Positions 15,619 to 24,641 of a stretch of DNA of 37,286 nucleotides are shown here, in pieces. Position numbers and translations under genes: made by a program. Position 1 is the first letter of the stretch. Each line of letters starts with the position of its first letter. Source of the DNA: Mariniphaga sp. (lineage in GTDB: Bacteria > Bacteroidota > Bacteroidia > Bacteroidales > Prolixibacteraceae); contig JAAFHB010000021.1 in the NCBI GenBank assembly GCA_010906965.1, forward strand, positions 1-37,286. The letters run 5' to 3'. A model generated the notes under the pieces. The model was not told where the DNA came from, did no database searches, and was given only the letters and a program-made list of their open reading frames with translations.

Positions 15619-18282
15619 TTACTTCGTAAGGATAAATGTAACCGGCTGATAAGCATTAAGTTTCACCTCAAATAAATTTGCCTTGACAGGAATTACTTTC
15701 CCCAATGTTTCACCTCTTAAATTGCACGGACGGGCAAATTTATAAAGACTGGTTTTCGGAAATGTAACGATGCAATTTGTGTCTTTGCCGTTTTGTTCCC
15801 ATAAGCGGATGATGTCACCTTCGCCATCTCTGTTCTTTCCAAAAGATGTCACCAATATGCCTTTCTCTGACAAACTGATCCCCTGATTTGATGCAGAAAG
15901 TACTCCTGGTTTGCCCGTTGCAAGTGCTGCCATCAGCGGATTCCGAAACTCTTCGGAAGGAATAACAATTGATTGAGCATTTGAATATGCATTAATGCTC
16001 CAGATATAAAAGCGGGTACTCCACGAACCCTCAACCCATTCTGTAAAATTGGTACTCCACTGATTGTTATACAGGTTAAAGAATACATTCGCTTTCCGGG
16101 GAACGAAGGTGGGTGAATATTTCCACAATCCAGGGCGATCGAGGCTAACTGCAGGAACGTCGGGTGACATGATTCCAAAACCCTGGCTTTTTGCATCAAG
16201 TACCGCCATTCCTGTATTCAGAAAGCAATAATCCATGTTAGACCCTTTAATAAAATCGGTGGCAGGATCAACCACTGCACCTAATCGGCCTAGTTTAAAC
16301 TGCGGGTTTTCGATGTTAAACGGGAAACTGATCCAACCGCCTTCGGGCCATGCATCAGCAGGCTTGCCGTTGATACTCCAGATAATTTCTACTGCTGGAT
16401 TGTTTTTGTACAAACTAAAGGTAAGCGAATAACGATGTTTCAAATCTGCATCCGCCTCAAAATGCATGACCGCCGAAACAGATGCGGAATCTTTTAAAAA
16501 TTCGACGCGTACGTTTTTTCCTGATGTTCGCCGGTACGGTTCATCCGAAAGGTTCATCCTTCCAAGTTCGGCATAAGCCCAATCCCATCCGCCTTTGATG
16601 TAATCTTTGGCATATTTGTCGGTATTCTCTTTGCTGAAACGTTCATAAACGTATTGCCCGTATTGAAACTCAGATTCTGCTTTAACAGCTTCACGTCCTG
16701 ACTTTTTATCGATCATTGACCGGATGGTTCCGCTATTCGGATCAAATGAAATCCGGAAGTATTCGTTTTCAATAGTGGCATTCTTTGTGTCACATACCAG
16801 CGTCGATTTTTGTGGAACACCAGCATCATCAACCGGAACAAAGGTAGTATACCCCATTGAAGGGATGTGATTTGCTTCAAATTGAATGATGTTCCTGTTT
16901 CGGGAAAGAGGTACAATTTCACCAGTTTCCGTATTTTTCAATGCTCTTTTAAGTGTCTGAATTGTTTGTATCGTCACCAAACCGCTTCGTTCCCATGGTA
17001 ATGGATTGTAGACAACGATGCGTTCACCAGATATATTAACTGCTCCTGCAAGCCCTTTCATTTGTCGGCTAACCGCTGGATAGATAAACTTTTCAGCCTG
17101 CGAGATATGATTCGATTTTTCTTTCCACGAATATTCAATGGGTTCGTAATATCCCTTTGCCCGCAAATTCTCAAATTCATCACCATATGCCCAGTAGCCA
17201 CCATGTCCATGACTCATTGCCATTCCGAAAGAATGCTCATCAAAAAGATTTATTTGTTCGAGCGCGCCATCAACCACCGGGATTATCGCCTCTTCGCTCG
17301 ATTTTCCCCAAATAGCGGTAAGCGTATTTAGTGCTTCCAGATTGGTAGCAGATTTACTCAATGACATACCTGCTTTCACCTCACGCGGCATCGACATATA
17401 TCCGTGAATCCAGGTATCGGGCATATCCCCTTTTACAACAGGCAATTCGGGCTTCTCCCTGATGATCGCATTGTAAAAATCGGCCATGCTTCCTGTACGA
17501 ACTTTTGCTCCCGGATTTTTCTCTTCAATGTCTTTCAGCGCTTTTTTAAATTCATCAAAAGAAGGTGCTCCCGTATTATCATTGGTATGAATGATCGCCA
17601 TCCAGGTCTGATAAGGCCATCCTTCGGGTGGTGCAGGAGAGGTTCCATAATACGGACCAAAATACATCGTCATTAAACGCGACTTATCGGGGCCTTCCCA
17701 CCAGAAAAGCAAAGGAACTTCCGGAGATTTTGATGCCGCATTACACCCAATGTGAAGAAATTTGATCCCTGCATTCGAAAGAATGGTTGGCAATATCCAT
17801 GAATGACCGGGGACATCGGTTTGTTTTGCATCAATCGGCAGCGATAAACCTGCGTCTTTATTTATTTTTGAAGAATACGATAATGATCGGACCAATGGTT
17901 CGAGGTCGGAAGCTTCCGTTTCAAAAGTAAATGGCATACCATGAACCTGGAAATTACCATCTTTGATCGCCTTTTCAATCCTTAGCTTTACTTCCGGCTT
18001 CGATTTCGAAAGCATCTCTTTCATCGGCCAGCCTGAAACGGTCCATTTGAATTGCTGGTTCGAAGGCAATTGTTTCGACTGATCGATGATATCCAAAGCG
18101 CCGGTCACCATTGATGTCGAATAGTTATAAATCACGTTGTCCGACCAATCTGTATAGCCAATATCAAAATGAGTTTTGAAAACAACGATAACCTCTTTCA
18201 CCTTCGGCTGAACTGGTTGGGCCTGCCCCATTAAGTGTAGAGTCATCGTAAAGAGCGACAAAAAAACTATTGAAGTCTTCAT
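15619..18282 (-). CDS. GH38-like (DUF5054-type) exported alpha-mannosidase
   Basis: This 887-aa protein has a signal peptide ending near MGQAQ. The N-terminal domain has the GH38/GH57-like zinc site: H38 and D40 in THFDIGYTD, the presumed nucleophile D156 in TDVPGHSW, and H350 in FDEHSFG with a nearby SHGHGG. The runs FLHIGCNAASKSPEVPLLFW and DTWIHGYMS match the bacterial DUF5054 branch rather than classical lysosomal or Golgi-type GH38. The C-terminal half is beta-sandwich, as in GH38 C-domains. It is the last gene of the mannosidase cluster, 33 bp after the previous gene, and is followed by the shared hairpin. It probably removes alpha-mannose, with linkage unknown; the branch is poorly characterised. 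Confidence 0.7.
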   Translation of the reverse strand: MKTSIVFLSLFTMTLHLMGQAQPVQPKVKEVIVVFKTHFDIGYTDWSDNVIYNYSTSMVTGALDIIDQSKQLPSNQQFKWTVSGWPMKEMLSKSKPEVKLRIEKAIKDGNFQVHGMPFTFETEASDLEPLVRSLSYSSKINKDAGLSLPIDAKQTDVPGHSWILPTILSNAGIKFLHIGCNAASKSPEVPLLFWWEGPDKSRLMTMYFGPYYGTSPAPPEGWPYQTWMAIIHTNDNTGAPSFDEFKKALKDIEEKNPGAKVRTGSMADFYNAIIREKPELPVVKGDMPDTWIHGYMSMPREVKAGMSLSKSATNLEALNTLTAIWGKSSEEAIIPVVDGALEQINLFDEHSFGMAMSHGHGGYWAYGDEFENLRAKGYYEPIEYSWKEKSNHISQAEKFIYPAVSRQMKGLAGAVNISGERIVVYNPLPWERSGLVTIQTIQTLKRALKNTETGEIVPLSRNRNIIQFEANHIPSMGYTTFVPVDDAGVPQKSTLVCDTKNATIENEYFRISFDPNSGTIRSMIDKKSGREAVKAESEFQYGQYVYERFSKENTDKYAKDYIKGGWDWAYAELGRMNLSDEPYRRTSGKNVRVEFLKDSASVSAVMHFEADADLKHRYSLTFSLYKNNPAVEIIWSINGKPADAWPEGGWISFPFNIENPQFKLGRLGAVVDPATDFIKGSNMDYCFLNTGMAVLDAKSQGFGIMSPDVPAVSLDRPGLWKYSPTFVPRKANVFFNLYNNQWSTNFTEWVEGSWSTRFYIWSINAYSNAQSIVIPSEEFRNPLMAALATGKPGVLSASNQGISLSEKGILVTSFGKNRDGEGDIIRLWEQNGKDTNCIVTFPKTSLYKFARPCNLRGETLGKVIPVKANLFEVKLNAYQPVTFILTK

Positions 18283-18315
18283 TTGATTTTTTAATTTACT
18301 TTTTAATTAAGCGGT

Positions 18316-19614
18316 TTACTTTTTAATCGCCTCCTCAAACATCACAATGGCAGTAAATAAAACACCAGCTTCACCCCTGAATGTACCTGAACCTCTGGGT
18401 TTATTATCAACCGAATACCACTCATAGAATCCGTTATTATCCTTTACCCGTTTGAGCATTGGTTGCAGCTGTTCGTAAGCCTCCTGCAAAAAACCGTTTT
18501 TAATCAATTCATGAATCATTCGTCCGCCAAACCAGGTCCAGTCGCCCCCGTTTTGGTAACTATAAACAGGATTCATGATTTTATTGGCAAAGAATCCTTC
18601 AGGATAGGGTGGATAAAGCGTCAGTCCGATTGAGCCTGCACCTGCTAGTTTTACCCGCTTAATCATCTCATCGATTGAAGCTTTTATCTCTTTCTTGCTT
18701 AGCAGACCTGCTTCAATCGCAATAGCGGTTCCGCCAAAGTAGTAAATCTTGTTTTCATCAAAATCAGCTGGGAAAGGAGACCCTTTTTCGAGATAAAGGT
18801 GAGGAATAAATTTTTGATTCTTAACGTCCCATAAGTACTCACGGCTGTTTTCAACAATACTTTTCCTGATCTTGCCCCATTTCGCCTTTGTTTCAGGAAG
18901 CATTTCCATCAGGTCATTCAAGGCGATAATAAACATCGCATTGTCGTAGATATCGATGGCCGGGTGTGTATTCGCATCAAGATCGACGCCCCAGCCATGT
19001 TCGGGTTGCACATCACCCCAGTCAGCAGTTGTTGCACCGATTATTAGCCCGTATTTCTGATTGAAACGATTATTCATCAGGAAATCCATTGACCATTCAA
19101 GACGCTCACTGACTGTTTTATCACCTATTTTTTCATCAAGAATGGTCCGGTCTCCGGTTAACTGGATGTATTTATAAACGGCCTGCATCAGCGAACTTTC
19201 CTGATCGGTTTCCACGGTATTCTTATGGCCTGCATAACGCGGTTCAAGTTTCGAAAAAATAAAATCATATTTAACAGCACCAATCTTTTCTGCTGGTGTA
19301 AATCCGTCAATGATATTTCCATCATCACCCTGCATCCTGAAAAAGACCAGCAAGTTTTCCTTAAGAACTGCCTTATCGTTCACCTGAGCTGCAAGTTCAA
19401 TAAAGGTATTGTAATCGCGGATCCACACTTCACGGTAACCATCACCGGCATTAAAACCCGCTTTCATCACCTCCAGGGCCTTCGCCTTAACAAAAGGGAA
19501 ATATTCATTGCTTTTTACTTTTAAGGCTAGTTCGCTGTCAGTTATTTTTTTAGCGGATGTTGTGACGGCAAAGGCCAGTACAAACAGGACAAATAAGGAA
19601 TAATATTTTTTCAT
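18316..19614 (-). CDS. Exported (alpha/alpha)6-barrel glycosidase candidate
   Basis: This 432-aa protein has a signal peptide (FVLAFAVTTSA). Repeated helix pairs separated by loops rich in aromatic and acidic residues indicate a six-hairpin barrel, as in GH15, GH37, GH63 and related families. Recognisable points are REVWIRDYNTF (D67), VETDQESSLMQAV, the tract YQNGGDWTWFGGR, and GTFRGEAGVLFTA near the end (E415). D67 and E415 are plausible acid and base, but this is inference. It is not a clear GH125 or GH47. It starts 27 bp after the 785-aa protein gene. In this cluster it might remove terminal glucose or mannose residues from an alpha-linked glycan. Confidence 0.6.
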   Translation of the reverse strand: MKKYYSLFVLFVLAFAVTTSAKKITDSELALKVKSNEYFPFVKAKALEVMKAGFNAGDGYREVWIRDYNTFIELAAQVNDKAVLKENLLVFFRMQGDDGNIIDGFTPAEKIGAVKYDFIFSKLEPRYAGHKNTVETDQESSLMQAVYKYIQLTGDRTILDEKIGDKTVSERLEWSMDFLMNNRFNQKYGLIIGATTADWGDVQPEHGWGVDLDANTHPAIDIYDNAMFIIALNDLMEMLPETKAKWGKIRKSIVENSREYLWDVKNQKFIPHLYLEKGSPFPADFDENKIYYFGGTAIAIEAGLLSKKEIKASIDEMIKRVKLAGAGSIGLTLYPPYPEGFFANKIMNPVYSYQNGGDWTWFGGRMIHELIKNGFLQEAYEQLQPMLKRVKDNNGFYEWYSVDNKPRGSGTFRGEAGVLFTAIVMFEEAIKK

Positions 19615-19641
19615 GATAAATTATTTAATAAATTAAATTGA

Positions 19642-21999
19642 CTATTTCGTAATTATTTCGGGGTTGCTTATTGTTTTTATGATGAACCTATTGGTCAATT
19701 CGATATCCTCCGGAAATTTACAATCAAATTTGAAGATATGCTTGCCGGTTTTTAATTTTGGAATGGCTTGCTGAATTGGAATATCTTTCATGAAGCTTCC
19801 TTTATTATTGTACATTTTGATTGTTGTTCCATCGCAAACGATCGTATTTCCGGCCGTATATTCGCCAGGCAACTTAAGCATGAAATAGCCATCCAGTTCG
19901 ATCCATGGATTGCTGATCGCACCCTCTTTGCCCATGAAAGTCAGCGTGAAATTTAGTGGTTGTTCCGCATCTTTATTAACGATTTCCCATTCTGAAAAAG
20001 TTGGCTGTCCAGGCTGAAGAAGCTGCCTGGTATGCTCAAATTTAAACTTTTTAAACGGGAAAAGTTTCCAGCCCAGCTTATCTTTTTCAAGGTGAAAATC
20101 GTTTTCTGGATTTTTTAATCTTGCCAATTGGTCTGGAGAGAAAATATGTGTTTTGTATGCCGCCTGCCAAAGTTTGATAAGGGCAAGTAACTGGTTTGTA
20201 TCCGGATTTTTCTGCAAGCTTTTATACCGTGCAACCAGCGCAAAACCTGCGTTATACCCTGCAGCCCTGGCCATCATCCATTCGATGTCTTCAACCGTTG
20301 TTGTTGGTGAGAGTAAAAACCATCCCAGCATGTTGGGCATATAATTGCGTTCCAGGAAGGGTTGATTTTCCAATCGGTAATCGCCCTGTGAATCACGGAA
20401 GCCTCCATACCATGGTTCGCCCCAGTTCCAGTAATGACAAATGTGCCAGTAATAATGACTCGACCGGCTGGTGCCGTTAACAAGGGTGTGATTAGTTTCC
20501 TTAATAACCTTTTCGGCAAAGGCTTGCATACCATAATCCCCTTCGCCTGAAGATATGCATCCTTCGTGACCATCAAAGTCCATATGCGAAACGCCTGTTT
20601 CAGTAAAAAAACGTCCGAGGTTACCTGCGATTTCCTGCTGCAGATCGAAATTTGGGAAAAGCGTATTGTAAGGGTAATCCATGAGCATAGCCACCTGTTC
20701 ACCTTTGGTATGACCGGAAGCTGTTGTACCGTAAGCTCCACGCTGGCATTCGAGCAATTTATAAGGTTCCTTGGCACTCACTTCTTTGAAACGGATAATT
20801 TCTTTCCCGATTCGTACCGCATGCAAAGTGCTCGGCTTGATGTTTTTAAAATACTGATCAGACTGAACCGGGATTTCGGCAGTTGTGGAAATTATACTTT
20901 CGGTCAGTGAAGATGATCCCGTTTGGGCAAGGCGCATGTCGGGCACCGGGGTAACATACGGATCGTTGGTGTTGATAAAAGTACTGAGCGTATGGACACC
21001 GATACGAAGTCCTTTGACAGAAGCTTTCTCAACACACATTTTCATTCCTGCAATACCGTTGGGGAAGCTGGCCGGGTCGAGTATAAAATGTCCCCATGAT
21101 TTAAACGGACCTTCATGGTAGAGCGACATAAGACCTGCCTGTTGGGTGTAATCCAACATTGCATCGATGTTCTTTTCATCGAAATCAGAAATGAGGTACG
21201 CCCGTCCGGTTTCGGGTGACTGTTTTAGCCAAACGCCGTTAATCATAGGGTGAGGAAGTCCTTCAGCAAGTTCGATCACACCAATGCGCGACAGTACCTG
21301 AGCTTCGGGACAGCCAAAGAGTGCAATTGCCGAACCAACGGTTGTTTCGTTGGGTATTGCATCAACAGGCATGGCCGGATAATTCTGGCCCCAAACGGTA
21401 AACTTTCTGGCTTTTGAACGATCGAGACTAAAGGCTTGCAGGCTGCTGCCATAAGGCTGACCAAGTGCAACTGAACCCCGCGACTCATCTGCTCCTTCGT
21501 CATTCTTCAAAACGCCGCCGATCGTTTTTGCATTTAATGTTTGAAGACCAATGGCGTAATTGCCATCGCGCACCACACCGACAACTTCACCAATCGTTTT
21601 GCCTATTATGGTAGGATATGATCCCCAGCAAACGGCATTCACCTTTTCTTTAGCATTCAGCCGAATTAACCGGAATGCCAGATGGCTTTTATGTTGGGCA
21701 ACTTTAATTTCGGCTGAGATTTTAGAAACCGGGAAATTCAGCGTAATTACATCCGATCTGCTATTAAAAAGGGCCCGGTCCGGATCTTCCCATTCGCTAC
21801 CAACACGAATTCTTAATAAAGGTGCCTTTTCACCAACTGGCAGATAATTTTTACCTGTTGAAGGGTTCATCATTTCTGTTAACTGGCCACCTGGTGAGAT
21901 GGTCAGGTTTAAGTCATCAGTCCGAAGGCTTATCTGCTGTGCAGAAAGCGTCAAAAACTGAGAAAACAGGATCAAGCTAATAAAGAGCAGTTTTTTCAT
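19642..21999 (-). CDS. Uncharacterised exported protein, candidate new glycosidase
   Basis: This 785-aa protein has a signal peptide ending LTLSAQQ. Residues about 25-260 look like a beta-sandwich (ISLRTDDLNLTISPGGQLTE onwards), as found before the barrel in GH31, GH36 and GH97. The middle shows barrel features: INGVWLKQSPETGRAYLISD, then GVSHMDFDGHEG with D474 and D476 as candidate catalytic acids, and DIEWMMARAAGYNAGFAL. A C-terminal beta domain of about 120 residues ends the protein. I do not recognise a numbered GH family. Its position between the GH2 and the six-hairpin enzyme (25 and 27 bp gaps) strongly links it to the same glycan. A non-catalytic role is possible but less likely. Confidence 0.6.
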   Translation of the reverse strand: MKKLLFISLILFSQFLTLSAQQISLRTDDLNLTISPGGQLTEMMNPSTGKNYLPVGEKAPLLRIRVGSEWEDPDRALFNSRSDVITLNFPVSKISAEIKVAQHKSHLAFRLIRLNAKEKVNAVCWGSYPTIIGKTIGEVVGVVRDGNYAIGLQTLNAKTIGGVLKNDEGADESRGSVALGQPYGSSLQAFSLDRSKARKFTVWGQNYPAMPVDAIPNETTVGSAIALFGCPEAQVLSRIGVIELAEGLPHPMINGVWLKQSPETGRAYLISDFDEKNIDAMLDYTQQAGLMSLYHEGPFKSWGHFILDPASFPNGIAGMKMCVEKASVKGLRIGVHTLSTFINTNDPYVTPVPDMRLAQTGSSSLTESIISTTAEIPVQSDQYFKNIKPSTLHAVRIGKEIIRFKEVSAKEPYKLLECQRGAYGTTASGHTKGEQVAMLMDYPYNTLFPNFDLQQEIAGNLGRFFTETGVSHMDFDGHEGCISSGEGDYGMQAFAEKVIKETNHTLVNGTSRSSHYYWHICHYWNWGEPWYGGFRDSQGDYRLENQPFLERNYMPNMLGWFLLSPTTTVEDIEWMMARAAGYNAGFALVARYKSLQKNPDTNQLLALIKLWQAAYKTHIFSPDQLARLKNPENDFHLEKDKLGWKLFPFKKFKFEHTRQLLQPGQPTFSEWEIVNKDAEQPLNFTLTFMGKEGAISNPWIELDGYFMLKLPGEYTAGNTIVCDGTTIKMYNNKGSFMKDIPIQQAIPKLKTGKHIFKFDCKFPEDIELTNRFIIKTISNPEIITK

Positions 22000-22024
22000 A
22001 ACTGGTGGCTCATCAGGTAAAAAA

Positions 22025-24631
22025 TTATATTTTTATTCTATTGATTTTAATATTCCATCCCTCCATTTCAAGATTCAGTGACTTTGACTTTTCAATTTCT
22101 GGAAGTTGGTTAAGATCAACACTGATCTCCCGGCTTTCTCCAGGCATCAGTGTGAAGTAATTATCGCTGAAGAAAACGGGAAGAGCCAGCTCGCCGCTCT
22201 TTTCATCGGCAACTTTAAGCCGGACAAAAAAGGCTGTTTCACTTCCGGGATTGCTTATAAGCGCTACTTTTTCACCTTTGGAATTGGACTTGAATGTTGC
22301 CTGTAAAGTAGTTTGCTTTAAATCATTCAGCTTATCGTAGCTTTTCCCGGGTTGCGATAACCAGTAGAAATTCTGATCTTTCAGTTTGTTTTCCTTATCA
22401 AGCAATTTTAACCTTAAAAAATAGACTTCATCCTTTATTCCTTGTGACTTGATTTTATTCAGTACCGAAACTTTATTGGCTAAGAATGAAGCTTTATAAT
22501 CGTCCTTTGACAGAAGCTTTCCGTGAATATCAAACAATTCAGCACTGATTGTCATGTCCTTTTGATCGAAGAGTGTTTGATTTACAACGCAAACCGAAGA
22601 ATCATTCAGGTTTAATTGAATATGAAGTGGTATTGCACCATGCTGATATCCGTAGAAACCACCATTTTGCTCAAGGAAAACATCATAAAACTGTCCGCGC
22701 AAGGCAGTCCATGGATTTTGGTTCTTCCAAACCAGCATACCTGAATAAGTGGTCCACATGCCAGCGCTGAAACCTTCCTGAAGTGCACGGTATTGTTCGT
22801 AATTAACCAACTGAGCTTTTTTGCAGAAATCGTCGATACCCGTTGGTTTGCCGTACTGAACGATATAATTGTCGTATCCGATGTATTTGTGATACGTCCA
22901 TGTAGGATGTTCACCTCTTTTCCCAGGGAGAACCAGGTCCTTTTCGACCATTATTTTGCGCATTGTTTCCACATTTGGCATTCCCACTGAACCTAGCTCA
23001 GGATTAAAAGGGAATGAAGTTACGGTGAAGAAGTGAAGTGGATTTTGTATACCATAAGGTCCGTCTCCGTTTCCGCCCAATGTATTCATCGCCAAATCGG
23101 TTGAAGTTGATTCATTTAAATAGAAACGTGTCCCATCGTATTTCGGAAAAACTTCATTCTTCAGTTTTTTATCGATATCAGCCGGTGGAGGAAACTCGTT
23201 ACCACCAACCCAAATATAAAGACTTGGATGGTTTCGCAACATCTTTACCTGATCAATTACCGTGTTGACGAACAACGAATGACTATCAGGGTATGCACGT
23301 CGTCGTTCCTGGGTTTCCTTTTTTTGGGGGTCGAACCAGCGACCATTGCAATCACCCGAGATATAAAGATCTTGCCATACCAATAAGCCATATTTATCAC
23401 ACGCATCATAAAATTCGGGGCGTTCTGTCATTGAGCCTCCCCAAACCCTGATCATATTCATATTCATTTCGGCGTGCATCTTCACATCTGCTTCATAACG
23501 TTGGGCCGACAATCGCAACAGCGCATCCGAAGCAATCCAGTTTCCACCTTTGATGAATACATCCTGACCGTTTACAGAGAAGATCCTGGCCCTGATTTTT
23601 TCATCAAAACGGCTTGCAGTTTCACGGATTCCAAAAGAAACATTCTCTTTATCAGAAACAGTGCTGCCATTAAGTACGAATGAAAATTCAATATTAAACA
23701 GCGGATGTTCACCCATTCCATTTGGCCACCACAACAATGGATTTTCAATTTTGAATTCAGGAAGTGCAACTGTAATTTTCTCACCGGCAGGGATCTCAAC
23801 CATTTTTGAAACCTCCAGTTTGCCACAGCGTGCCATCACTTTACCACTTTGTTTGGTATCGGTGCTATTCAGCAGATCAACCGAAGTAACAACCATCGCT
23901 GCTGCCTGTTTCCCTGTTGGAACTCTTTTCTCTGGCACTTTCGTTTGCACAAAAGGATCTAGGACATCAACAGGACCTGTAATTTCAAATGCGACTTCAT
24001 CCCAGATACCTGCATTACGGTCCTTAATCGGACAAATCCAGTCCCATCCTGCCGTAAACTGCATCGTTACTGACTTTGCGATGGTTCCGTCACCACCTTG
24101 TCCATTAGGCGCTCCGACAGGATCGGGCGGACGAACCAGCACTGCAAGACGGTTCATCCCTTTTTCAAGATAGGGGGTAACCAGGTATTTCTCGCGAAGG
24201 AACATCCCCTGATGGGTATCCGGATTGATCTTTTTTCCATTCAGGAACATATCAGCCGAATAGTTTATTCCCCTGAATTTCAGCCAGACCTGCTCCCCTT
24301 CCTTCAGATCGGGAAGATTGAACTGATTATAAAACCAATACGTGTAGTAATCGGCTCCTGTATTATAAATATCAGGAATCAGCTCATTGTTCATCCCAAA
24401 GAAAGGATCAGGAACCTTCTGGTTATGCAGCAATGTCGTCAGTACCGTTCCCGGAACGACCGCTTCCATCCAATCGTATAACTTAAAATCTTTTCCGGAA
24501 ACAACAGTTCCGTCAACAAGTACATCAATTGCTTTTTTAGCTTTCCATCCCGAATTAAGTTTGATTAGTTCATGTTGTGCGATCGCCGGAAGGGTAAGAA
24601 TTGTCAACAATACGACAAGTAGTCTTTTCAT
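22025..24631 (-). CDS. GH2 beta-mannosidase / exo-beta-glucosaminidase-type enzyme
   Basis: This 868-aa protein has a signal peptide (VVLLTILTLPAIAQ). The domain order is that of GH2: a sugar-binding jelly roll (WMEAVVPGTVLTTLL, FRGINYSADMFLNGKKI), an immunoglobulin-like domain, and a TIM barrel. The barrel contains the acid/base E479 in WVGGNEF and the likely nucleophile E545 in FNPELGSVG. The motif GWDWICPIKDRNAGIWDEV is typical of the branch that includes exo-beta-D-glucosaminidases and mannosylglycoprotein endo-beta-mannosidases. In a mannosidase cluster, cleavage of a Man-beta-1,4-GlcNAc core bond is the most attractive reading, but the sequence alone does not settle the specificity. It starts 10 bp after the lipoprotein GH92 gene. 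Confidence 0.8.
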   Translation of the reverse strand: MKRLLVVLLTILTLPAIAQHELIKLNSGWKAKKAIDVLVDGTVVSGKDFKLYDWMEAVVPGTVLTTLLHNQKVPDPFFGMNNELIPDIYNTGADYYTYWFYNQFNLPDLKEGEQVWLKFRGINYSADMFLNGKKINPDTHQGMFLREKYLVTPYLEKGMNRLAVLVRPPDPVGAPNGQGGDGTIAKSVTMQFTAGWDWICPIKDRNAGIWDEVAFEITGPVDVLDPFVQTKVPEKRVPTGKQAAAMVVTSVDLLNSTDTKQSGKVMARCGKLEVSKMVEIPAGEKITVALPEFKIENPLLWWPNGMGEHPLFNIEFSFVLNGSTVSDKENVSFGIRETASRFDEKIRARIFSVNGQDVFIKGGNWIASDALLRLSAQRYEADVKMHAEMNMNMIRVWGGSMTERPEFYDACDKYGLLVWQDLYISGDCNGRWFDPQKKETQERRRAYPDSHSLFVNTVIDQVKMLRNHPSLYIWVGGNEFPPPADIDKKLKNEVFPKYDGTRFYLNESTSTDLAMNTLGGNGDGPYGIQNPLHFFTVTSFPFNPELGSVGMPNVETMRKIMVEKDLVLPGKRGEHPTWTYHKYIGYDNYIVQYGKPTGIDDFCKKAQLVNYEQYRALQEGFSAGMWTTYSGMLVWKNQNPWTALRGQFYDVFLEQNGGFYGYQHGAIPLHIQLNLNDSSVCVVNQTLFDQKDMTISAELFDIHGKLLSKDDYKASFLANKVSVLNKIKSQGIKDEVYFLRLKLLDKENKLKDQNFYWLSQPGKSYDKLNDLKQTTLQATFKSNSKGEKVALISNPGSETAFFVRLKVADEKSGELALPVFFSDNYFTLMPGESREISVDLNQLPEIEKSKSLNLEMEGWNIKINRIKI

Positions 24632-24641
24632 TTTGAATTTA

